This document shows, piece by piece, positions 56,390 to 64,000 of a DNA stretch of 64,000 nucleotides. The notes beneath the pieces are model-generated. The model was not told where the DNA came from. It did not search any database and worked only from the letters and a program-made list of their open reading frames with translations. Location of the stretch: the NCBI RefSeq assembly GCF_037893015.1, contig NC_133661.1, positions 184,576,306 through 184,640,305 of the forward strand, in the 5' to 3' direction. Origin of the DNA: Macrotis lagotis. Lineage: Eukaryota > Chordata > Mammalia > Peramelemorphia > Peramelidae. Position numbers and translations under genes: made by a program. Position 1 is the first letter of the stretch. Each line of letters opens with the position of its first letter.

Positions 56390-57195
56390 GCATATTTGCT
56401 ATTATTTAGATAAAGACATTGATGACTTCTTAGTTTTTTTTTAGTTTTTTAGCAATATTCTCAATTCATTTAATATGCCTATTTCTCTATTTGCTGATAT
56501 AACTATTTAGAGATATAAATATTCCCCTAAATATTGTTTTGGCTGTATTCCAGAAATTTTGGTATGTGATTTTACTGTTGTGGTTATTCTTTGACTCATT
56601 CATTCTTTAGGATTAGATTATTTCATTTCCAATTGTTTTTTAATCTTTACTTCCATGATGCTTTATTGAAAATTTTAATTGCATTATGGCCTGAAAAGTA
56701 TTTTAGTTTTTCTGCATTTGGTTGTGAGGTTTTTATGTCCTAATAAATGGTCAATTTCTGTGAAGGTGCCATGAACAGCTGAGAAAAAGATATACTTCTT
56801 TCTATTACCATTCAATTTTCTCCAATGATCTATTATGTTTAACTTTTCTAAACTTCTAATCATTCCCTTAGTTTCTTTTTCATTTATTTTATAGTTAATT
56901 TCTTTAATTTCATCTTTATTAGTGGTGCATACACTCTTCATTTTTGATACTAGTAATTTGACTTTCTTTCTTTTGAACTCAAATTAACCAATGCTTTAAT
57001 TTATTTGCTTGATTTTTTTTCCTAAAACAAGCTGCTAGTTTTATGTATTGGTTCAATGTTGCCCTTTTTTTTACTTGCAATTTTGTTAATCTCTTCTTTG
57101 ATTTTCAAGATATCCTTTTTGATGTTTGATTGTGATTTTTAACTTGTTCTTTTTCTAGTTTTGATGATATTTTATCAAATTTGCAAAAGACAAAA
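56390..57195 (-). repeat. Antisense L1 fragment (endonuclease/linker region)
   Basis: Plus strand 'ggctgtattccagaaattttggtatg', 'attgcattatggcctgaaaag', 'aataaatggtcaatttctgtgaaggtgccatgaacagctgag' and 'tctcttctttgattttcaagatatcc' are reverse-complement L1 ORF2. Minus-strand fragments of coding remain but are broken. Confidence 0.75.
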
Positions 57196-57349
57196 TCTGG
57201 AAGGTAGAATTAACACCCTAGAATCAGGATCCCAAAAGATCCCAAAAGTTTGATTATTGGGTCAAATCTAAAATGTAATAGAGAGAAATATAGTCTCACA
57301 GGGTTCATAACATAAATTTCAAAAGTTCAAGAAAAAGGACATATAACTA

Positions 57350-57545
57350 GACAGTATAGGAACATAGGATCATACATTTGGAGTTGGAAGGGAATTTAGG
57401 GGACATCTAATTTGTTCCCTTTATCTTATAGGTCAGGAAACCAAGACTCAGATGGTATTAAGGAAGTCAGAGTTCTGACATTGAGAGTGAGAATCCAAAC
57501 CCAGGTTCTCTGATTCCATATCCGACATTCTCTTGGCCTTAGTAT
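57350..57545 (-). repeat. MIR-like SINE remnant
   Basis: 'atacatttggagttggaagggaatttaggggacatctaatttg', 'cttataggtcaggaaaccaagactcag' and 'acccaggttctctgattcc'. Reverse MIR core. Confidence 0.65.
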
Positions 57546-57631
57546 TTGCCTAAAAGAAACTCCAAGGATTTCTGAAGGACTTTGACTTCAAAGGAAACCA
57601 CTAATGTGATATAACCATCAAAAAAAAGTAA

Positions 57632-57797
57632 TTTGGGTGTGGCTAGTTGGTGCAGTGGATAAAGCACCGGCCCTGGAGTCAGGAGTACCTGGGTTCAAAT
57701 CCGGTCTCAAACATTTAATAATTACCTAGCTGTGTGGCCTTGAGCAAGCCACTTAACCCCATTTGCCTTGCAAAAACCTAAAAAAAAAAAAAAAAGC
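57632..57797 (+). repeat. WSINE1-like SINE
   Basis: Head 'gtgtggctagttggtgcagtgg', middle 'gccctggagtcaggagtacc', tail 'ccatttgccttgcaaaaacc' with a 17-A run. Flanks 'aaagtaatttg' and 'aaagcaatttg' form a near-perfect target-site duplication. Confidence 0.93.
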
Positions 57798-57829
57798 AAT
57801 TTGTTATGTAGGTTAACACTATCATATCC

Positions 57830-58045
57830 TCAAACAATGTTATAGCTGAAAGAGAACTTAAAGATAATTATAACCATCTTTCCTCACCATGCCAGGTGAG
57901 GAAATAACAGAGAGACCAATGCCTTCCCAAGCATCATAGAGTTGATCAATTTCAGTCAAGAAATCCTGGGTTTAAGTTCTTTCTCTGATATTTCCTGACT
58001 TTGTGACTTTGGACAAATAATTTATCACTTGTGTCATTCAGTGAC
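57830..58045 (+). repeat. MIR-like remnants
   Basis: 'agaaatcctgggtttaagttc' and 'tgactttgtgactttggacaaataattt' are in MIR sense order. The part before 57940 is less certain. Confidence 0.5.
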
Positions 58046-58049
58046 CAGT

Positions 58050-58215
58050 CATATTGATCTTTGTTTTGCCACTGGACTCTATTGACTCTGGTGTAAAGAG
58101 CAAGACTGACTACTCTGCCTCACTCAAATCCATTTCATTTGCAGGTCAAGACATCATGTTTGTGATGTCATTGATCCTCTTTGAAAATGAAGAATGAGCA
58201 ACAATAATAATTAAT
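58050..58215 (+). repeat. Marsupial composite SINE-like repeat
   Basis: 'gatctttgttttgccactggactctattgactctgg', 'ctctgcctcactcaaatcc', 'gcaggtcaagacatcatg' and 'tgatgtcattgatcctctttgaaaatgaagaatgagcaacaa'. Same family as 33880-34110. Confidence 0.7.
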
Positions 58216-59176
58216 ACCTCTGGGGAACTAACTCTTAAAGACTAAATTGCAGGAAAATTGCCCCTTTGCAATGCCAGAGAAAGGAATTTCCTCACTGGTA
58301 GTTTCCTATAGCAATGGAATCAAAAATCTTGAGCAAATAAAGAAGCAACTAGTACAATTCAAAATGAATTAGAAATTGGGAGCTGTGTTAAGGACACCTG
58401 GATGCAGGGAGACATTTAAAAGGCATCTAAAATTATCCAGATAAAAGAGAGTATAAACCAGAGAGATGGTAATGGAAACACAAAGATGTTCTACAATATC
58501 TCTTTTTTTCTCTCTAAAATTCTATAGTATTATGTGTTTTTCAAGAAAAGAAGGTACTAGACAGATCCTTAGGCCCAAGGAGACCAAGTTTGGTTAGAGA
58601 AGCAACCTTGTCTCATGGGTGAGATTCTCGGGCTTTATGTGACTTTTCCTAAAGCAATAAATATATTTCTCTGTTTTCTATGGTTTTATCCTCCCCAGAT
58701 ACTTGTAGGGCACTTCATTCTATTGGTTTATGGCAAAAAGTCAAAGTCAAGGATGTTTGTTTCATGAATGAAAGACTATAGATTATTTCCAGTATAGATT
58801 AAACTAGAAATAGAGAAATTTTTTTTATTAAAAAATGCATTCATTGAGCACCTATATTTAAAAGAAGTTTGGTGGTACAGTGGATAAAACACTATAGTGT
58901 CCAAGTCTTTTATGCCTATAATAGTACTACAGTTTTTGAATTTCTGAATTCAAATTCTGAATTGAATTTCAGGAGTACCTTCTAGTCTTATATATCACAC
59001 CATTCCCTTTTATATACTTTTTTTTTACCAGGTGACAAATTATGACAAATTAGTCTTATAATTTCCTAGTGTCACATGTTTGTTCATGCTTTCCCCTTTA
59101 CCTATAATGCCATTCCTCCTGATCTCCACCATGGGAAAATTCTTTCCATCCTTTAAAAATTGAATACTTAATACAT
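58216..59176. other. No gene recognised
   Basis: Unassigned. An AATAAA lies at 58656-58661, within text I cannot place in a family. Confidence 0.4.
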
Positions 59177-59177
59177 G

Positions 59178-59332
59178 AGGGGCAGTTAGGTGGCATAGTG
59201 GATAAAGCACTGGCCCTGGAGTCAGGAGTACCTGGGTTCAAATCTGGTCTCAGACACTTAATAATTATCTAGCTGTGTGGCCTTGGGCAAGCCACTTAAC
59301 CCTGTTTGCCTTGCAAAAAATAAAACTAAAAA
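59178..59332 (+). repeat. WSINE1-like SINE
   Basis: Head 'ggggcagttaggtggcatagtgg', tail 'ccctgtttgccttgcaaaa'. Flanking 'acttaatacatga' recurs just after the tail (about 59347-59359), a likely target-site duplication with a few extra bases. Confidence 0.92.
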
Positions 59333-60298
59333 AAAATACTTAATATACTTAATACATGAAACCTCCCTTCTTCCCCTCTTTTACAATGATTTTTCCCCTT
59401 CTTTTAATTCTTTTATAGTTCTTTGTAATTTTATTGTGCACTAAATATTCTCATTTTTATAAAAGGCATTTTCTCATATGTTTATCTTTCCTATAATATT
59501 ATAAGCTTTTTGAGGACACAATTTTTTCATTTTCTTTTTTATTATTGTGAATTTATAAACATCAACAAACACAATTGTTTCCTCATGTAATAAAGAAAAG
59601 AATATTGTATGTAAAACTGTGGATCTCTGTTATGCACATACAGTTTGATTTGTTTTCAAGTATAAATGAAATATAATTTGGTAGCTCTATCATGGCTTTA
59701 TTTAGGCCCCTTCTGAACTTACTTTTGCTCTCTTCTTTGTATTTTAATATTCCATTGATGATTTTCTCTTTTTTTCCCACTTTTGGTGGAGAGCTATCAC
59801 TATCTCAACTCCCACAATTTACCACAAATCACAATTGATCCCCACAAAGTCACCTCCATAATAAAAATGAAATTTTAACAAATAAGGATAGTCATCCAAA
59901 ATAAATTCATACACTAAATCTAAAAATGTATATCTTACTCTGTACCTTTAATCTATTACTTTCTAAAGGACACCACTCTAAAATTTTAAACATTAATTTT
60001 TTGTATTTTTTTCAGTATGACTTACAATCCTTTTCACTTGAAATATAATTTATAAATGTTTATTGAGTTGAATTAAGTCTCATATGACTTATTTTTTTTC
60101 TAAATTCTGACTAATGTAACTTCCTGAAAGATCAAAGGTATAGTAATGTTAGGGTCAAGACTAGAACCTGGTTTCTTAGTTACTCTTCAGAACAATCCAC
60201 AAGGAACCAGGCTTTGTGTCAGCATTTAATTGCATAAGGGAACTGTTATTTTCTTCTGTTCTACCTACACATTCTATGCCTCTTCAGTGCAAGTATGA
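59333..60298. other. No gene recognised
   Basis: Mostly T-rich sequence. A minus-strand frame at 59583-59780 is lysine/asparagine-rich with no domain. Confidence 0.45.
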
Positions 60299-60337
60299 GT
60301 TCAGGTATAGGCTGCAGGTGGTTGGGGAAACACTGTG
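60299..60337 (-). other. RSS with weak nonamer, TRAV21-like gene
   Basis: Perfect heptamer CACAGTG (60331-60337) and a 23-bp spacer containing CCACCTGCAGCC, but the nonamer position reads TACCTGAAC (60299-60307), missing the central A-run of ACAAAAACC. Sliding by one or two bases does not improve it. Confidence 0.85.
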
Positions 60338-60857
60338 TATTTGCTGCACAGAAGTAGATCACTGAGTCTTCTGGCTTGCAGGCTAGGAAGTGGAGGGAGC
60401 TATGCTTAGTGGTGGTATCAAGTCTGACTGTGAATCTTCCACTTACTTTTTCTTTCTCGTTTGTACGTATTAATATCATAAAGACAAGACCCTTCCCAGG
60501 ATCTTGCCTATACCACTGTAAATTTGTGATGCTGCTAGTATAACTGCAGTTCAGAGAGCATCTCTCATCCTCCTGGACTGTGATGGACACAATACTCTGT
60601 TCCACCTCCTGGCTGCTCACCCCTATTTAGAAAGACAACAGTAACATCAAGTTATCACTCATCAAAATTGACATTTTCTCTCCAAAATTATTACAGGAAT
60701 TTTTCCAACCCCATAGTTGAAGCACACTGAATTCCCAGTTCTTCTCCCTCTGCCTTGTAGGACATATTCCTTATCTCATCTCCAGAATTTTTCTCCCCAA
60801 CTTACAACCCAGCTGAAGCCACAGGATCACTAATGAGACTCCCTGGAACTTCTCCAT
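60338..60857 (-). CDS. TRAV: T-cell receptor alpha variable segment, TRAV21-like
   Basis: An open V segment. The leader exon is 60806-60857, encoding MEKFQGVSLVILWLQLG, with donor GTAAGT. An earlier out-of-frame ATG lies 5 bases upstream. The V exon is 60338-60622, after a CTAAATAG acceptor. The junction rebuilds Trp, giving WVSSQEVEQSIVSITVQEDE, then RCSLNCSYTSS (Cys23), NLQWYRQDPGKGLVFMI (Trp41), GRFTVRLDTTTKHSSLHF and CKPEDSVIYFCAA (Cys104). 'NLQWYRQDPGKGL' matches human TRAV21 'NLQWFRQDPGKGL' closely. Odd points: two extra cysteines (IMGT-like positions 19 and 94) besides the canonical pair, and a poor RSS nonamer. The broken gene at 7 kb shares Cys19 and the FR3 'LDTT' and is its likely paralogue. 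It is intact at sequence level; recombination efficiency is uncertain. Confidence 0.92.
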
Positions 60858-60970
60858 TTCATAGAAGAATCAACCTGGGCTCCCAACACAAAGTAGTCCT
60901 CTCCCTTTTCTATGTTCTTCTTTGTTCTGCTTCTCTAAGAAACACAAAAGGGTTCCCAGGCAGGCTGCCA

Positions 60971-61084
60971 ACAAATCAGAAATAAACTCTGGTTTATTTA
61001 CTCTTACTCTACAACTCACAATTCAGATCCAGTCAAAGTCAACCATCTTTGCCCTATGAGGAGAAACAGAAACAGTGCCATCTT
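60971..61084 (-). promoter_or_regulatory. TRAV upstream block (CCAAT-like and YY1-like)
   Basis: ACAAATCA (60971-60978), a weak CCAATCA-like match just after 'gcca', lies about 115 bp upstream of the start. GCCATCTT (61077-61084) lies about 220 bp upstream, inside 'gagaaacagaaacagtgccatctt', which strongly resembles the 7.6-kb copy ('gagaaatggaaacactgccatctt'). Confidence 0.55.
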
Positions 61085-61264
61085 ATGTACACAATAAGTC
61101 ATGACTCAGTATTAATGTTTTAAATCTTTATACAGAAAAATACTATACACATCCAGAGGGAAAAACTATGGAGTGTGAAAGCAGAACAGAGAAGAGTAAG
61201 TTCATTTTTTAAAACTTCTTTTATGTTTTTTCTTTCTTTCTCATAGTTCCCCCCCCAGTTCTAA

Positions 61265-61470
61265 TTCTTCTTTTACAACATGGCCAACATGTTAAACACA
61301 ATTGTACCATGTGCAATCTATATCAGATTTCTGACGGCCATGAGGAGAGGGGAGAACAATTAGAGTGGTTAAAAAAATGTGGAACTTAAAAGCTTGCAAA
61401 AAAGTGAATATTGAAAACTATCTCTGCATGTAATTGGGAAAAAAATAAAATAAATTTTTAAAAATCATTA
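61265..61470 (+). repeat. L1 3' end fragment
   Basis: 'accatgtgcaatctatatcagatttc', 'gaggagaggggagaacaat', 'aaagtgaatattgaaaactatctctgcatgtaattgggaaaaaaataaaat'. This is an L1 3'UTR terminus with A-rich end. It lies just upstream of the promoter region of the 60-kb V gene. Confidence 0.7.
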
Positions 61471-62268
61471 TACAAAAAGATGATTCAGGAGCAACTGTGA
61501 AGCTATCTGAATGCTGCTTTTACTGCTCCTTCTCAACAGTTTGAGAAGAGAGTGACTATATTAGCTTTGCTCCTAAAAAGCAGGGAAAATGAGATCAGTC
61601 TCCCTACAATTTTCTAGCACCAAGATAATTCACTAGAGTAGGCATTATTTTGATTTTATAAAGCAACTAAACATCCTGAAAGATTTAATTTGGTTTTGAG
61701 TGTACCTATGAGCCCCTTAGAGCAAGGAACTCCCTCATAGTTAGGAACTTGTACTACCAATTCAGGTTAACATTTTCTCTGCAACTGGAAATCAGAAGTA
61801 AAAAGATGTATAGTTAGCTTTGTTTAGATCCTGGTGATTGTGGTTATTGGAATTTGAAGTCATGGTAGAAAGCAGTCAAACCAGTGGTTACTGTAGATCA
61901 GTTGTTGAAAGACACATTGTTGTGAGTATTGTTCTGATGAATGCTAAAGGCTGAAGCTATTAAATAAAGTATTCCTTTCATCTGTTTCTGAAGTCCAGGA
62001 TTATGAGAGTAAATAGTTGGTCCATTAATGCTCAAAGAAATGATTATAAGAATTGGTCAACTGGGTAAGTTTCCCTTCTTAATATATTGGTATAGGGCAA
62101 AAGTATGGGGGGAGTGGGGGAAGATACAATATGCTTGAGTCTGACTAAGAAAAATGAGAGAAACTGATAGGAGAAAAAGTATTGGGGGGAAGGTTAGAAG
62201 GTATAGGGAGGTCCCTAGAGCTTATTCCAAGTTGGGAGTTAGGAGTGTGACTGGCATCTCAACTGTAG
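61471..62268. other. No gene recognised
   Basis: Spacer between two V segments; nothing identifiable. Confidence 0.45.
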
Positions 62269-62306
62269 TGTTTATGTACAGGCTGCAGTCCCTAGGGATT
62301 GCTCTG
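62269..62306 (-). other. Decayed RSS of V relic
   Basis: Minus strand CAGAGCA (62300-62306) in the heptamer position, a 22-bp spacer with GACTGCAGCC, and ACATAAACA (62269-62277). The spacer core is recognisable from the other RSSs, but the heptamer is damaged. Confidence 0.65.
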
Positions 62307-62570
62307 TATTTGCTGCATAAAAGTAAATTCTTCAATCTCTAGCTAGGATGCCTCATTATGTAGAAAGAGGTGTTTGGCATTTTTGTTGTTTGACTGTGAA
62401 TCTTCCTTCCATATTTGTGTCCCCATTTGAACAGGACCTAGGCTCCCCCTGGAATTTGTTAATAACAGAATATCATTTGGTTTTGAAGTAGCAATAGAAG
62501 AACAATGGTATTTCAGGGCCACAGTATAGCTGCCCTGTGTCCCCTAGTGCTGGGATCCAAACTTTCAGCT
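62307..62570 (-). pseudogene. TRAV relic, heavily decayed
   Basis: Only fragments of a V exon survive, in different frames. Reading leftwards, 'VALKYHCSSIATSKPND' resembles an FR1-CDR1 boundary with Cys23. Then 'NMEGRFTVK' and 'AKHLFLHNEAS' resemble FR3, followed by 'FTFMQQ' where YFCAA would be. Trp41 and Cys104 are gone and stops are present. The RSS-like sequence directly after it and its position 1.4 kb upstream of the TRAV21-like gene support the call. No leader exon was found. The family is uncertain; the FR3 'AKHLFLH' suggests TRAV13/23 or TRAV21 relatives. Confidence 0.7.
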
Positions 62571-63433
62571 CTGGGAACATGTAAGTAGAGGCCCTTTCCA
62601 AAAAAGGAGGACTTCAGAGACAGATGATTAACACAAATACATCAGTGCCCAAGTGCTCTGGGATGGAATTTCCAAGAGCCAGGAGTTTACATCCTGTATA
62701 GAGGTGACCCTGAGAATCCCTGAAAACATCTGTAGGGCTTTCAGATCTCAATGAAGATGGCTTGTGAGATTACTACTGGAAGAGGCAAGGTCACTTATAG
62801 GACACTAAAATTCTAGTGGGCACTTTTCCATTCCCATACTATGACTAAACAACTCCACTCTAAAAAATATTTTTCCTCAGAAAAAAGAAATGAGAAATAT
62901 TGTGATATTACAATTTTACATTTGTCCAGAATATTTAAATTTGCAATGTCATTATCTAATCAAATTAAATAGTTTGGTTACCTATTATCATGCCAGGTAT
63001 CAGTGATTGAGACAACTTGCTAGATCTGAAAAGAAAGAAGCATATCTAGGAAGATCCCTCTGAGTGGCATCATGATTAACACATACTATAAATAAAGAAT
63101 CTAGATATAGCATTGAGGAGCATAGTGCTAGGAGGAATTGAGAGTCACCTCCCTGTAAACTCAGATCATTGACAAAACCCATTCGACTCCACTGCAATAG
63201 ATATCTACCATCTATTTTCTTCACAGAAAACAGAATCTGTTTCTGGGTTAACTGTATTGTCAATGAAATTTGGAACATTTTTCAGCTACTTGTAAACTGA
63301 ATGCCAGAGAAAAAACATTTGTTAATTACCCTATATCTACTGTATCCACATGACTTAGATTTTCCAGAATAGTCAAGATTTCAAAAGAAGAAAAATTAAC
63401 CTTTAACAAGACTCTGTAAAAGGAATATCCTCA
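62571..63433. other. No gene recognised
   Basis: No leader exon for the V relic could be found. A minus-strand frame at 63000-63278 has no domain. Confidence 0.45.
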
Positions 63434-63436
63434 GGG

Positions 63437-63585
63437 TCAGCTAGGTGGTGCAGTGGATGGAGCCCAGGCCCTGGAGTCAGGATGGACATGAGTTCAAATC
63501 TGGTCTCAGATACTTAATCATTACCTAGCTGTATGACTTTGGGCAAGTTGCTTAACCCCATTGCCTTGTAAAAACCAAAACAGAT
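63437..63585 (+). repeat. WSINE1-like SINE
   Basis: Head 'gtcagctaggtggtgcagtgg', middle 'gccctggagtcaggatggac', tail 'ccccattgccttgtaaaaacc'. Flanks 'aaggaatatcct' and 'aaagaatctcct' look like an aged target-site duplication. Confidence 0.9.
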
Positions 63586-64000
63586 AAAAAAGAATCTCCT
63601 TCTTGGGTTGATGTCTGACTTTTAGTTCAGAAAGTATGGATATTATATATGTCTGTAGCATAAATAGAGAGAAACTCAATTTTCCTGAACATCCCCCCCA
63701 AGTCCCTCCCCTATAGCTTGTTTGCTTTCTCAGCCCTTACACTGATACTAAAGTTGGGAAAGAGGAGGGAATTCTCCCTTCTAACAGGAGCTTCTGAGTT
63801 GGCTATACTCATTCTACTCATCTCAGGTTCAGAGGTAATCAATCTAGAGGTATGTTTAGATATTTATTACCTTACTAACTCTTAATTTACAGTCTCTCTC
63901 TCACCCTTAACAGATCAATTAGGCTATGAGATTCCACTCCAGGCTTATTAGATGATTTAATAAACCAGAGAAATTTCTTTTTTCCATAAGCAGTTGCTTA
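63586..64000. other. No gene recognised
   Basis: Unassigned sequence to the window end. Confidence 0.45.

Overview
This window is non-coding-rich, AT-rich vertebrate DNA from the variable (V) gene region of a T-cell receptor alpha/delta (TRA/TRD) locus, almost certainly of a marsupial. The TRA/TRD call rests on seven V segments, all on the minus strand. Each has some or all of: a split leader exon, a V exon starting at an AG acceptor, the Ig-fold residues (Cys23, Trp41, Cys104 with a YFC-type motif), and a recombination signal sequence (RSS) with a spacer of about 23 bp directly after the V exon. The marsupial call rests on about a dozen tRNA-derived SINEs of the 'gctaggtggcgcagtggat' type ending in 'ccttgcaaaaacctaaa'. 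I know that tail from Australian marsupial WSINE1-type elements rather than from the American opossum SINE. A dasyurid or other Australian marsupial is therefore my best inference, but species cannot be fixed from this sequence alone.

Layout. Four V genes look intact: 19159-19705 (TRAV14/19-like), 31298-31798 (TRAV20/36-like), 50381-50921 (TRAV14/19-like) and 60338-60857 (TRAV21-like). Three are broken: 6879-7403 (related to the 60-kb gene), 13347-13862 (TRAV23/13-like, frameshifted in FR3 but with a usable-looking RSS) and a heavily decayed one at about 62307-62570. Because every V segment is on the minus strand, the D, J and C segments should lie to the left of base 1. None is visible in the window. 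Each intact V would be joined by RAG recombination to a J (or D) segment and transcribed leftwards from its own small promoter.

Two upstream architectures are visible. Four genes (7, 14, 32 and 61 kb) carry a CCAATCA-like box about 115-140 bp and a TGCCATCTT block (minus strand AAGATGGCA, YY1-like) about 190-245 bp before the start codon. The two TRAV14/19-like genes lack these and share a different 26-bp block containing an ETS-like CAGGAAATG 70-95 bp upstream. The same split shows in the RSS spacers.

The rest is repeat-derived or unassigned. It includes several L1 copies, one of which (21929-24660) shows a textbook twin-priming inversion. There is a long, ancient minus-strand CR1/L3-clade LINE (about 38700-45060). 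A processed pseudogene of pyruvate dehydrogenase kinase 1 (PDK1), with its 3'UTR and poly-A tail, has been inserted into that LINE. Further content is WSINE1-like and MAR-type SINEs (several with clear target-site duplications), many MIR/L2-like remnants and microsatellites. I saw no tRNA or rRNA gene, CRISPR array or other protein-coding gene, and nothing that amounts to a wholly new biological system. The most interesting signals are the two V-promoter/RSS classes, an unusual extra cysteine pair in the 60-kb V gene, and the nested retrocopy and inversion events.
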